Shown: positions 54,135 to 63,367 of the stretch, one piece after another | Layout of the letters: the number at the start of each line of letters is the position of its first letter | Position numbering within the stretch: position 1 is the stretch's first letter | NCBI GenBank assembly: GCA_036419695.1 | Contig: CP143946.1 | Coordinates: 890,001-954,000 of the forward strand | Direction of reading: 5' to 3' | DNA from: [Clostridium] symbiosum | Lineage (GTDB): Bacteria > Bacillota > Clostridia > Lachnospirales > Lachnospiraceae | Length of the DNA: 64,000 nt | Position numbers and translations under genes: made by a program | The notes under the pieces: model-generated | What the model saw: only the letters and a program-made list of their open reading frames with translations | Told to the model about the DNA's origin: nothing | The model's database searches: none

Positions 54135-54790
54135 TGTATGAAATATATATAGACGATATGAGGCTCCCCATCACACCGCAGAAGATTCAGATGAAGTACG
54201 GAAATCAGAATAAGACGGTAGAGCTTATAAATGGAGAAGAATTTAATATAATCCGGCCGCCGGGGCTTTGTGAGGTTTCATTGGACGCGGTCATTCCCCA
54301 GTCTGATTATCCGTTTGCTGTCTGGGACGGAGCAGGAGATGCGGAGGAGTTTATTGAACACCTGAGGGAACTTAAGGAAGCCCGGTCGGAATTCGAATTT
54401 ATCGTCATCCGGGAGGGGCCGGGCAGGCAGAATTTCTTTGACACGAACATGGATGTGACGCTGGAGGACTACAAGATTTCAGATGATGTGAAGGAGGGCG
54501 TGGATCTGCTGGTTTCACTGACGCTGAAAGAATATCAACATTACGGAACCAAAATCATGAACTTCACAATCATGCCGGAACAGACGCCGCAGGCCACAGA
54601 GACGGAGGAGGACCGGGCAGTACCGGAGACGCCGAAGACTTATACGGTCCAAGGCGGAGACAGTCTCTGGAAAATTGCGAAAAAGACATTGGGTGATGGA
54701 AGCCGTTGGTCTGAAATCTATAACCTGAATACGGACAAAATCGGCAATCCGGATTTAATTTATCCAGGTCAGGTCCTGACACTGCCATAG
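54134..54790 (+). CDS. xkdP: LysM-containing tail protein (XkdP-like)
   Basis: 218 residues. The N-terminal domain (MRLPITPQKIQMKYGNQNKT) belongs to the baseplate/tube-end family; a C-terminal LysM (about 170-218, YTVQGGDSLWKIAKK) binds peptidoglycan. Confidence 0.9.
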   Translation: MYEIYIDDMRLPITPQKIQMKYGNQNKTVELINGEEFNIIRPPGLCEVSLDAVIPQSDYPFAVWDGAGDAEEFIEHLRELKEARSEFEFIVIREGPGRQNFFDTNMDVTLEDYKISDDVKEGVDLLVSLTLKEYQHYGTKIMNFTIMPEQTPQATETEEDRAVPETPKTYTVQGGDSLWKIAKKTLGDGSRWSEIYNLNTDKIGNPDLIYPGQVLTLP

Positions 54791-54803
54791 AAGGAGGGGA
54801 CAG

Positions 54804-55763
54804 ATGGAAACAGCAATCTATATTCAGAACGGCCAAACCGTATATGCTCCTGTGGTGGAAGGTGAGATAACCTGGGAAACTGAGCGGAAAGGACAGCCGG
54901 GAAAGCTTTCCTTCACGGTAATTGCGGACGATAAATTAAAGATAGAGGAAGGAAATGCCATACGGATGGATGTGGACGGAAAACCGGTGTTTTTTGGATT
55001 TTTATTTGAACGATCGGGAAGCAGGGAGAGAGAGGTCAAAATCACGGCCTATGATCAGCTTAGATATCTGAAAAACTCAGATGACTACAGCTACACAAAT
55101 CTGACGGCAGGAGAGCTGATAGCACAGATCGCAGGCGACTATTATCTGCAGACCGGAGAGCTGGAGGATACAGGATACAGGATTGAATCCCGAACGGAAA
55201 AAAATAAAACGCTTTTTGACATCATTTTAAACGCACTGGATCTGACCATGCTGGGAACAGGAAGGATGTTTATCCTGTATGACGACGTAGGAAAGCTGAC
55301 TCTGAAAAGTATTGACAATATGAAGCTGAACCTGATGATTTGTGAGAAAACGGCTCAGGATTTTGATTATAAATCCGGTATTGACAGCAGCACCTACAAC
55401 CAGATCGAACTGTACAGGGAAGATGAAGAAACAAAAGAACGGGAAGTTCATATGGTCCAGGACATAGAGAATATTAAAAAATGGGGGATTCTGCGGAAAT
55501 ATGAATCGTTCGGGGAAAAGGTAAATGGGCGGCAGAAGGCGGAAGTTTCCCTTTCCCTGTATAACCGGCCGTCCAGAAGCCTTTCAATCAGGGATGCGTT
55601 TGGAGATATCAGTGTGCGGGCAGGCTGCCTGATTCCTACATTTTTAAGAGTGGGGGATCAGAATCTCCAGAATTATATGTTAGTGGAGTCCGTGAAACAT
55701 AAATTCAGCCAGGGATTTCATTCGATGGATTTAACACTGAAAGGAGCTGCTTTTAATGGCTGA
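54804..55763 (+). CDS. xkdQ: Tail hub protein (XkdQ-like)
   Basis: 319 residues, gp27/gpD-type hub (VEGEITWETERKGQPGKLSF). The ATG follows AAGGAGGGG. It forms the baseplate centre. Confidence 0.88.
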   Translation: METAIYIQNGQTVYAPVVEGEITWETERKGQPGKLSFTVIADDKLKIEEGNAIRMDVDGKPVFFGFLFERSGSREREVKITAYDQLRYLKNSDDYSYTNLTAGELIAQIAGDYYLQTGELEDTGYRIESRTEKNKTLFDIILNALDLTMLGTGRMFILYDDVGKLTLKSIDNMKLNLMICEKTAQDFDYKSGIDSSTYNQIELYREDEETKEREVHMVQDIENIKKWGILRKYESFGEKVNGRQKAEVSLSLYNRPSRSLSIRDAFGDISVRAGCLIPTFLRVGDQNLQNYMLVESVKHKFSQGFHSMDLTLKGAAFNG

Positions 55764-56070
55764 TACGGTATGGATTGATAACATGAGGCAGATTATGATG
55801 AAGGCGGTGGATGCCGGAGAACCCTGTGATATCCTTCAGGGCAAGGTGGTTTCCACTGCTCCGCCGGCGGTCCGGCTCAATCAGAAGATCACTTTGTCGG
55901 GGCCGCAGCTTCTCATCCCGCAATATTTGACCGATCATGCGGTAGAGATGGACATTCCTGGAGTTGGGAGTGTGGCGGTGACGGTTAAAGGCGCTTTGAA
56001 GACGGGAGACGTAGTTTTTATGCTTCAGAAAAGGGGCGGCCAGCAATATCTGATTATGGCACGCCGATGA
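55756..56070 (+). CDS. xkdR: Baseplate protein DUF2577 (XkdR-like)
   Basis: 104 residues with an OB-like beta domain (GKVVSTAPPAVRLNQKITLS). Overlaps the hub gene by 8 nt. Probably a hub or spike component. Confidence 0.85.
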   Translation: MADTVWIDNMRQIMMKAVDAGEPCDILQGKVVSTAPPAVRLNQKITLSGPQLLIPQYLTDHAVEMDIPGVGSVAVTVKGALKTGDVVFMLQKRGGQQYLIMARR

Positions 56071-56086
56071 CGGAAAGGAGGAGGTT

Positions 56087-56482
56087 ATGCTACCGGATTC
56101 GGGAAGTATATTGAAACAGGATTTTAAAATAGTTGAACAGCCGTCTAAAACATACCGGTTTCAGGTGGATAAGATTACGGGATATGTGGATGGGCTGGAG
56201 GCCGTAAGGCAGGCAATTTTCTGCATTTTAAATACAGAGCGTTTTGACTACCTGATTTACAGTTGGAATTACGGAATAGAGCTGAAAGGACTATTTGGCA
56301 AACCGATGGGGCTCGTTAAGTCAAAATTAAAAAAAAGAATCAGGGAGGCATTGATGCAGGATGACAGAATCCGGGGCGTGGATGCTTTCTCCTTTGAAAC
56401 CAGCGGCCGGAAATTGTCGGCCACTTTCCAGGTACATACAAAGTATGGCGATGTTGCGGCAGCAAAGGAGGTGAAAGTTTGA
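56087..56482 (+). CDS. xkdS: Baseplate wedge protein DUF2634 (XkdS, gp25-like)
   Basis: 131 residues; YLIYSWNYGIELKGLFGKPM is the DUF2634/gp25-like signature. It starts sheath polymerisation from the baseplate. Confidence 0.88.
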   Translation: MLPDSGSILKQDFKIVEQPSKTYRFQVDKITGYVDGLEAVRQAIFCILNTERFDYLIYSWNYGIELKGLFGKPMGLVKSKLKKRIREALMQDDRIRGVDAFSFETSGRKLSATFQVHTKYGDVAAAKEVKV

Positions 56483-57513
56483 TGTTTGAGGACACAACTT
56501 ATGAAAAAATATTAAAACGCATGCTGGACAGGATACCCGAGTCCTTTGATAAACGCGAAGGATCGCTCCTGTATGATGCGCTGGCGCCGTCCGCAGCGGA
56601 GATGCAGATTCTTTACATCAGCCTGGATAATGTGCTGCGGGAAGCGTTTGGAGACACGGCCGACCGGGAATTTCTGGTAAAGCGTGCCGCGGAATACGGC
56701 ATCATTCCGAACAAAGCCCAGGCGGCCGAGTGGCGGGGCATATTTTCTCCGGATGAAATCGAAGTGGAAACAGGAGAGCGGTTCAGCCGCGGAAAAATGA
56801 ATTTCCGGGTAATGGAGAAGCTGGGCGATGGGGGATACCGTCTTATATGCGAGAGCGTTGGGGCAGCAGGCAATGACAGCGCCGGCGCCATGATTCCGAT
56901 AAATTATATTGCGGGACTGGAACGGGCGCAGCTCACGGAACTTCTTATTCCGGGAACGGATGAGGAGGATACGGAGGATTTCAGAAGCAGGTATCTGGCG
57001 GCGGTCCGTAAACCGTCCACCAGCGGTAACAGGTATGACTATTATAACTGGGCCATGGAGTGCAGCGGAGTGGGGGCGGCAAAGATTTTTCCCCTCTCAG
57101 ACGGACCGGGAACCGTGAAGGTCCTGATTGCCAATGAGGGGCGAAAGGGGGCCGCCCCGGCGTTAATAAACTCTGTAAAGGAACATATTGAGGAACTCAG
57201 GCCGATCGGCGCCACGGTTACCGTGGCTTCGGCATCGGAAAAAGAAATACATGTGACGGCGGGAGTACGTCTGAAGAACGGCCTGTATCTGGGCTCGGTT
57301 CAGGATGCTTTAAGCAGAAGACTGAGCGAATACCTGGGGAGGAATGCATTTGAAATTTCTTATGTGAGCCTGGCAAAGGTAGGCAGTTTGCTGCTGGATG
57401 TCGAGGGCGTGGAGGACTTTTCAGATTTAATGCTTAATGGGGAGGCGGGGAACGTATTGCTTCAGAAGGAAGAAATCGCAATAGCCGGAACCATAAGTCT
57501 GGAGGTGATGTAG
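56482..57513 (+). CDS. xkdT: Baseplate J/gp47-like protein (XkdT)
   Basis: 343 residues from ATG 56482 (AAGGAGGTG upstream). ITRKPSTSGNRYDYYNW-type and PGTVKVLIANEGRKGAAPAL segments are those of gpJ. It builds the wedge arms that carry fibres. Confidence 0.9.
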   Translation: MFEDTTYEKILKRMLDRIPESFDKREGSLLYDALAPSAAEMQILYISLDNVLREAFGDTADREFLVKRAAEYGIIPNKAQAAEWRGIFSPDEIEVETGERFSRGKMNFRVMEKLGDGGYRLICESVGAAGNDSAGAMIPINYIAGLERAQLTELLIPGTDEEDTEDFRSRYLAAVRKPSTSGNRYDYYNWAMECSGVGAAKIFPLSDGPGTVKVLIANEGRKGAAPALINSVKEHIEELRPIGATVTVASASEKEIHVTAGVRLKNGLYLGSVQDALSRRLSEYLGRNAFEISYVSLAKVGSLLLDVEGVEDFSDLMLNGEAGNVLLQKEEIAIAGTISLEVM

Positions 57514-60098
57514 TGGAGGTCAACCGATTTGAGGAGAAACTCAATAAAATTGATGGGAATAATTATGTAATTGAAGAGAAGGCGTTGTTATGCGAAGGCG
57601 TCTATAACGGAGAGCTGAAACATGACAACATAAACCCGGCGACGCTGGCCGTCTTCACAGGCCCCCGGCTGACCGGGGACAGAATTCAGACTTATTCGGT
57701 ATCAACTCCCAGTCTGACGCCCTGGAAGAGAGTCATTAAGGTTTTTGCCGATGTGCCGGAGGTGTATATCAGTTATGAGACTGACGGAGACACGGTGGAA
57801 GCAGAAGATATAAACCGGCTGCAGGAAGCCGTGTCAAAAACACAGACTGCGGTTAATTCGGAGACGGAACGGGCGGGCAGGGCCGAGGAAAAGTTGAAAG
57901 AGGAGCTTGACGCAGAGACGGAACGGGCTAAGGACTCCGAAGCAGAGACAGCCGGGCGGCTGTTAGAAGAAAGCGGCCGTGCACGGCTGGCGGAGCGGGA
58001 ACTTAAAGACGGCCTGGATTTGGAAATAAAGCGGGCCGGAGCTGCGGAAGCTGCAATCAGGGATGCCATCTCATCCAAAGAGCCGAACTGGAATGACAAA
58101 TATACCCGTAACGAGGTAGACAATAAGTTTGCAGCGCTGGAAACTGCGATTGACTGGAAAGAGGCGGTTAATACTTATGCGGATCTGAAAACCGTATATC
58201 CTGCGCCGGAAGACGGATGGACGGTCAATGTAAAGGATACCGACTATACATACCGCTGGAGCGGAACTGAATGGATCGCAATATCGGCAAATGCAATTCC
58301 AAAGGCAACGCAGGATGTGGACGGGCTGTTGAGCAGGGAAGATAAATCTGCTTACGATGAGGCTTACGGTAAACGGCATGTCCACACGAACCAATCCGCC
58401 CTGGACAGCTTGACGGATTCCCTGATGGCCAATTGGACGGATGCCTACGGCAAGCGCCATGAACATGCGAACAAGGCAGTGATCGACAAGGTCACCCAGA
58501 CACAGATAGACAACTGGAATGCCGCATTTACCCATACCGGAAGTAAAAGCAATCCGCACGGTGTAACGAAGGCGCAGGCAGGTCTTGGAAATGTGCCGAA
58601 CGTTGCGACAAATGATCAGACGCCGACTTTTACACAGCGAACCGCGCTGGAAAATATCACGAGCGGGGAGAAGTTAACCGCAATGTTAGGAAAAATTTCA
58701 ACGGCCGTTGCTGAATTAATTTCCCATAAGGCAGATTCTGTCTCCCACGTGACAGCTTCGGAGCGGACCGCATGGAATGATACGGATAAAAAGAAGCATA
58801 CCCACGGCAACAAGGGAGTGATAGATAAGTTAACTCAGGCCATGCTGGATAAACTGGCGGGAATTGCCCCGGGAGCCGATGTAAACGTACAGGCAGACTG
58901 GAATACAACCGATGCGGTTTCGGATGCCTATATTAAGAATAAACCGGTATCCATGCCTGCGTCGGATGTGCCTTCATGGGCGAAAGCGGCGTCAAAGCCG
59001 GCATACGGCTGGAACGAAATTACCGGAAAGCCCGGCAGCTACCCTTCTTCTTCACATACTCATACGAAGAGCCAGATCACGGACATGCCGACGAAACTGT
59101 CCCAGTTTACGAATGATTCAGGCTTTTTAACATCGGCAGATATCGACACCAGCAAGAACCATACGCATGCTAATAAAACGGTACTGGATAAGGTTACGCA
59201 GGCGCTTTTCGATAACTGGAATACCGCGTTTACCCATAGCGGAAACAAAAGCAATCCGCACGGTGTAACGGCGTCGCAGGTAGGGGCGGCCGCTTCATCA
59301 CATACCCATTCTAAAAATCAAATTACAGACTTTCCATCTTCCATGCCTGCGTCCGATGTTTCGGCCTGGGCGAAAGCGGCGTCAAAGCCCTCTTACGGCT
59401 GGACGGAAATTTCGGGAAAGCCCGGTGCATTTACTCCGGCAGCCCACAGCCATACGAGTCTGGAGGCGTCAAATATTACGGGGCAGACGGTAGATGTAAA
59501 CAGTTATAATTTATCGTCAGGAAGTCCTCAGATACAGTTCTATTCCGAAAAGACGAGCGGCGGAGCATCCAACATTACGAACATCCCTGTTGCCGGACAG
59601 CCGTTTTTATTAAAGGCGGAGAGCCTCAGATGGGCATCCGAAACGGATTATGTTTCAAAGCAGACATTTTTTTCGGCCTCCGCAAAAGCTGTTTATGAGC
59701 GCTACTGTTCAAACGGAACCTGGTCTGCATGGCTGCCGGTCGGACGCTTTAATGCGGCACCTGTTTCTGGCCGCGTTCTTGTTTCAGACGGGACAGCCGG
59801 AGAAATCAAGTCATCCGCGTATACGATTGCCGCCTCGGTGCCGTCCGGGGCCAAGTTTACCGACACCGTATACACACATCCGAACAGCGGAGCGGCAGCC
59901 GGAACCTACCGGAGCGTAACCGTAAATGCCCAGGGACACGTGACGGCTGGAACAAATCCCACAACGCTGGCTGGATACGGAATTACAGATGCGGCTCCGA
60001 AGAGCCACAATCATGACGGCGCCTACATGCCGATGGGACCGTTTTCCTGGGCACAGATGCATGGCGATTACACCTGGAACCAGCTTAAGGGGGTGTAA
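57513..60098 (+). CDS. Large tail fibre with H-x-H repeats and pyocin-knob domain
   Basis: 861 residues from GTG 57513. The N-terminal 100 residues probably attach to the baseplate; a coiled coil spans about 95-200. Repeats then carry HTHANK, KSNPHGVT and paired SHTHSK motifs, which in T4 and lambda fibres bind metal along the shaft. A knob-like region (about 710-745, FSASAKAVYERYCSNGTWSA) and the repeat VYTHPNSGAAAGTYRSVTVN follow. It lies between gpJ and gpI. Confidence 0.85.
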   Translation: MEVNRFEEKLNKIDGNNYVIEEKALLCEGVYNGELKHDNINPATLAVFTGPRLTGDRIQTYSVSTPSLTPWKRVIKVFADVPEVYISYETDGDTVEAEDINRLQEAVSKTQTAVNSETERAGRAEEKLKEELDAETERAKDSEAETAGRLLEESGRARLAERELKDGLDLEIKRAGAAEAAIRDAISSKEPNWNDKYTRNEVDNKFAALETAIDWKEAVNTYADLKTVYPAPEDGWTVNVKDTDYTYRWSGTEWIAISANAIPKATQDVDGLLSREDKSAYDEAYGKRHVHTNQSALDSLTDSLMANWTDAYGKRHEHANKAVIDKVTQTQIDNWNAAFTHTGSKSNPHGVTKAQAGLGNVPNVATNDQTPTFTQRTALENITSGEKLTAMLGKISTAVAELISHKADSVSHVTASERTAWNDTDKKKHTHGNKGVIDKLTQAMLDKLAGIAPGADVNVQADWNTTDAVSDAYIKNKPVSMPASDVPSWAKAASKPAYGWNEITGKPGSYPSSSHTHTKSQITDMPTKLSQFTNDSGFLTSADIDTSKNHTHANKTVLDKVTQALFDNWNTAFTHSGNKSNPHGVTASQVGAAASSHTHSKNQITDFPSSMPASDVSAWAKAASKPSYGWTEISGKPGAFTPAAHSHTSLEASNITGQTVDVNSYNLSSGSPQIQFYSEKTSGGASNITNIPVAGQPFLLKAESLRWASETDYVSKQTFFSASAKAVYERYCSNGTWSAWLPVGRFNAAPVSGRVLVSDGTAGEIKSSAYTIAASVPSGAKFTDTVYTHPNSGAAAGTYRSVTVNAQGHVTAGTNPTTLAGYGITDAAPKSHNHDGAYMPMGPFSWAQMHGDYTWNQLKGV

Positions 60099-60100
60099 AT

Positions 60101-60796
60101 ATGTATGGAGTTGAAAAATACGGTAAGTTAACGTATGCCTTGGAAAAATTAGAGCCGGAAATACAGGAGGAATATTTTACAGACTTGTCGCTCTATGTGC
60201 CTCCCTTTATTTCCTCAATAAGAGAAATGAAAGAAATATACCAGACGCAGGGCAGGGAAACAGGGCTGCTTCGGTACTATCTGTACGACCTGATGGCTCA
60301 GTGCTTTGTTTCTACTTCCTCCTGGGGGATTACGAGGTGGGAGGAACTGCTGGGAATTACGACTAATTTAAAGTTATCTTATGAACAACGGCGTGAAATT
60401 GTCCTGGCTAAAATAAGGGGCCAGGGGACGACAACAAAACAGATGCTTAAAAACACCGCAGAGTCATTCAGCGGGGGTGAAGTCGATGTGGTGGAGGACA
60501 GTGAGAACCACCGTTTTATTGTCCGTTTTATAGGCATTAAAGGAATACCCAGGAATATGCAGGCGTTTGTCGCCATGCTGGAGGATATTAAGCCTGCACA
60601 CCTGGAATACAGGTTTGAATACACCTATACAACGTGGAACAGTTTGAAAATTTTCACCTGGAATGATCTGCTGTCGAAAACCTGGGATGAAATCAGGATT
60701 ATGCGCGAAGTGGAGTATGAGAACGATGATTGGAGGAGCCTGGGGCTTTATACCTGGGATATGATTTACTGGAAAACATGGGAAGAAATTAAATAG
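60101..60796 (+). CDS. xkdU: Baseplate/tail protein gpI-like (DUF2313, XkdU-like)
   Basis: 231 residues. REIVLAKIRGQGTTTKQMLK is the DUF2313/YmfQ signature. The C-terminal 45 residues hold a Trp-rich repeat (FTWNDLLSKTWDEI, YTWDMIYWKTWEEI). Confidence 0.85.
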   Translation: MYGVEKYGKLTYALEKLEPEIQEEYFTDLSLYVPPFISSIREMKEIYQTQGRETGLLRYYLYDLMAQCFVSTSSWGITRWEELLGITTNLKLSYEQRREIVLAKIRGQGTTTKQMLKNTAESFSGGEVDVVEDSENHRFIVRFIGIKGIPRNMQAFVAMLEDIKPAHLEYRFEYTYTTWNSLKIFTWNDLLSKTWDEIRIMREVEYENDDWRSLGLYTWDMIYWKTWEEIK

Positions 60797-60806
60797 GAGG
60801 TAATTT

Positions 60807-61259
60807 ATGCAGTATACAACAAATTATAATTTGAAAAAACCGGAAGGTTCCGATCCGGTAAATATTCAGGACTTTAATGATAATGCGGACAGTCTGGATA
60901 CAGAACTGAAGAAAAGAGTGGCGGTAACGGGCGGCGATATCTCAAATACAAAAATTGCAACAGCAGACAATATCACAACAGAGTTTCCCGTCCCGTCCGC
61001 CGGAGATACGCCAAAAGCATTCCTCAGTAAGATGAAAAAGTTTGCGGAGGATTTTAAAAATCTGAAAACAGGACTTTTAACCGTTGGAATGTTGGTAAAT
61101 AACTGTACTACGAACAATGCAAATCTGCCGTTGAGCGCGGCTCAGGGGAAGGTTTTGATGGATTTGTATACTCAGTTAAATGGCGATTGGCAATTTACTT
61201 TGCTGGAGATGACGTGGGTACATTATCCGGTATGCAACTTGGATATAACGTATTATTAA
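60807..61259 (+). CDS. Second tail fibre: constant N-terminal part joined to a variable tip
   Basis: Residues 1-125 are constant (TTNYNLKKPEGSDPVNIQDF; later NANLPLSAAQGKVLMDLYTQ). At 61178 the frame crosses AAATGGCGAT, encoding NGD, and enters the tip. The current tip runs only about 27 residues to a stop at 61259. The DNA beyond matches silent cassette A/B in alternating blocks, so the tip as written is probably a chimeric consensus rather than a working allele. Silent tips are 73-106 residues. Confidence 0.75.
   Translation: MQYTTNYNLKKPEGSDPVNIQDFNDNADSLDTELKKRVAVTGGDISNTKIATADNITTEFPVPSAGDTPKAFLSKMKKFAEDFKNLKTGLLTVGMLVNNCTTNNANLPLSAAQGKVLMDLYTQLNGDWQFTLLEMTWVHYPVCNLDITYY
61178..61187 (+). 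repeat. Fibre inversion site, expressed copy
   Basis: AAATGGCGAT at the constant/variable boundary of the fibre gene. Confidence 0.75.
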
Positions 61260-61650
61260 CAAATGTTTTCTTCTGCTGGAAAAGTCATATTTTTAAGGCC
61301 TTCTGGTTTGAACCAATGGATTTAACATATTAAATAGTGACCGGGGAACCTCCTGAAGTTCCACAATTCTCTTTGGATTGCCATTAGGGCATTTATAAAT
61401 GGCGACCTGGCCTGACATCATTGGATATTACTATGCCTTCCGGTTTTCCAGCCGAGACTAAAATGTCAACCAATAGTTGGAACACGCTTTTTTAGGTTCA
61501 GTGTCATTCTGATAACGGTTTTTGGATATGGCCTTATGGAACATGGTTCGATTTGGGCAAAGTACCGGTTACTGCTGGATTGTGTTGGAAAGATGGTATC
61601 TTTACAAGGAAAAATATACAATTTATTTAAAACCGAAATGACAATTTAAC
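61188..61650 (+). other. Expressed-slot tip sequence, chimeric
   Basis: Long blocks are identical to the reverse complement of 62893-63357, for example GACCGGGGAACCTCCTGAAG and AAAGATGGTATCTTTACAAG. Unrelated short blocks alternate with them, with indels that break every frame. A second tip sequence (…ATGTCAACCAATAGTTGG…) appears interleaved. No gene is intact from 61260 to 61724. Confidence 0.7.
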
Positions 61651-61724
61651 GATAAATCTTACGAAAAGTAGGGTGAAATGACCTCTTTTTTGTATTGTAG
61701 AAATACCAGGAAGGAGGTTTTTAG

Positions 61725-62090
61725 GTGTTAGAAGAAATGTTGATGAATGTTGTCCAGGCAATGAGTAATTGTCTGGACGAGGAACAACTGGATAAGCTGC
61801 AAAATGTGCTTTATATCCAGTTCCATGATAAAAAAATTGTGGAAGAAAAAAATGAGTTGCAGGCAACCGGAACGGACAGCGATACCGCTAAAATAAGGTT
61901 GTTTGTAGCGTCTAAAAAGGTATCTGGACGGCAAAATAATACGCTGGCCCAGTACGTAAGGGAAATAAGCAACTGCCGGAATGCCCTAAATAAGAATATC
62001 GAGGACATCACAACGATGGATTTACGTTGGTACTTTGGTATGCTGCGGGAACATAATAATATCAGTATGGTGACGCTGCAGGGAGGATGA
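61725..62090 (+). CDS. Tyrosine recombinase, N-terminal part (split gene)
   Basis: 121 residues from GTG 61725 behind AAGGAGG. Residues 60-121 form the SAM-like core-binding domain (TLAQYVREISNCRNALNKNI). It ends at TGA 62090, where the catalytic part begins in the -1 frame. Confidence 0.75.
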   Translation: MLEEMLMNVVQAMSNCLDEEQLDKLQNVLYIQFHDKKIVEEKNELQATGTDSDTAKIRLFVASKKVSGRQNNTLAQYVREISNCRNALNKNIEDITTMDLRWYFGMLREHNNISMVTLQGG

Positions 62091-62746
62091 GGTATCTTAA
62101 CAGCTTTTGGACATTTTTACAGAAGGAAAATATGGTGGCCGAGAATCCAATCGCAAGAATAGAGTCATTACGCATTGAAAGTACTATAAAACAAGCCTTT
62201 TCGGCAAAAGAGATAGAGGCTTTGAGACTATCCTGTACCCGTAGCCGGGACAGGGCATTAATCGAGTTTTTGTATGCAACAGGCGTCAGGGTTTCTGAAT
62301 TATGTAGTTTAAAGGTGGGTGATATTGATTTATATAAACAGGAATTTAAAGTCATGGGTAAGGGAAGAAAAGAAAGGCATTTGTATGTATCAGATGTAGC
62401 GTGCTTCCACCTCTTCCGATATTTTAAAGACCGCATGCAAAGAGAGGGGCTGACGGCGGAAGAGCTGGCAGAGAGACCATTATTTGCCGCTGTGAAAAAA
62501 CCTTTTACAGGCATAACGGTAGCTGGTGTGCAGTACCTGGTCAAAACTTTGGGAAAAAGGGCAGGAGTCGGGAATGTGCATCCACATCGGTTCCGTCGGA
62601 CGTTTGCAACAGACCTTTTAAATCGTGGAATGCGGATTGAGGAGGTCATGGTCCTGATGGGACACACAAAGATAGAGACGACGCTAATCTACTGTAACAT
62701 CAAGCAGGATAATGTCCGAGAAAGCTACCGGAAATATGCTGCTTAA
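62087..62746 (+). CDS. Tyrosine recombinase, catalytic part (XerC/D-type, split gene)
   Basis: 219 residues with all catalytic residues: Arg68 (ATGVRVSEL), Lys92/95 (GKGRKER), His167-x-x-Arg170 (HPHRFRRT), His193 (MGHTK) and Tyr202 (IYCNI). One missing base near 62085 (CAGGGAGGATGAGG) would join it to the upstream frame. A real frameshift, a split protein or a homopolymer error are all possible. It lies inside the invertible segment and probably acts on the AAATGGCGAT sites. Confidence 0.82.
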   Translation: MRYLNSFWTFLQKENMVAENPIARIESLRIESTIKQAFSAKEIEALRLSCTRSRDRALIEFLYATGVRVSELCSLKVGDIDLYKQEFKVMGKGRKERHLYVSDVACFHLFRYFKDRMQREGLTAEELAERPLFAAVKKPFTGITVAGVQYLVKTLGKRAGVGNVHPHRFRRTFATDLLNRGMRIEEVMVLMGHTKIETTLIYCNIKQDNVRESYRKYAA

Positions 62747-62888
62747 GTAGGTGATGAAAAACAGTTTTTCGGTCGGCCATAGGGGGCGGCTTATTTGTTG
62801 TACTCAAAAACAGGATAGGTGACATAAAAAAATCCGGGGAGTGAAAAAGAGATATGAAAAAGGGTAAAAATGCGTAAGGTTTTGACGG

Positions 62889-63110
62889 TTAAATTGTCAT
62901 TTCGGTTTTTAATTGTTGTATATTTTTCCTTGTAAAGATACCATCTTTCCTAAACACAATCCCAGCAGTGCCATTGTACTTTGCCCAAAGTATCGAACCA
63001 TAACGTTCCTGTGAAAAACCTTCCGTGGTGTAGACCACGTGTCCCTTAGCCATCGATAAAAACCGGAAGGCATAGTAATTTGAAATGATTGTCATTTTCA
63101 GGTCGCCATT
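62889..63110 (-). CDS. Silent fibre-tip cassette B
   Basis: 73-residue tip frame starting at the site with NGDLKM, ending LKTEMTI. Includes AKGHVVYTTEGFSQERYGSI. It lacks a ribosome site and would be translated only when fused to the constant part. Confidence 0.65.
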   Translation of the reverse strand, partial: NGDLKMTIISNYYAFRFLSMAKGHVVYTTEGFSQERYGSILWAKYNGTAGIVFRKDGIFTRKNIQQLKTEMTI

Positions 63111-63366
63111 TAGGTTCTGCCCTGATGGCAAGCCAAAGAGCTCTTGTGACTACTTCAGGAGGTTCCCCGGTCACTGGATCGACAGGATATATGTTAAATC
63201 CACTCGCTGTCAAACCAGCAACCGAAAATATGACTTTTCTGGTATTTAAGAAAACATTTGTTAATAATACGTTATATCCAGAGTCTTTAAATGCAGTCGC
63301 AAAACTAATGCTACCCACGTCATCTCCAGCAGGTATTTCGACGTAACCGGTTTTCAAATCGCCATT
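63046..63366 (-). CDS. Silent fibre-tip cassette A
   Basis: 106-residue tip frame starting NGDLKTGYVEIPAGDD and containing VAGLTASGFNIYP and a WLAIR end, typical of phage fibre tip domains. Its last 22 codons overlap cassette B in another frame. Confidence 0.68.
   Translation of the reverse strand, partial: NGDLKTGYVEIPAGDDVGSISFATAFKDSGYNVLLTNVFLNTRKVIFSVAGLTASGFNIYPVDPVTGEPPEVVTRALWLAIRAEPKWRPENDNHFKLLCLPVFIDG
63102..63111 (-). repeat. Fibre inversion site, cassette B
   Basis: Reverse complement reads AAATGGCGAC, followed by CTGAAAA. Confidence 0.6.
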
Positions 63367-63367
63367 T
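63358..63367 (-). repeat. Fibre inversion site, cassette A
   Basis: Reverse complement AAATGGCGAT, preceded by CAACCTCATA. Confidence 0.75.
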
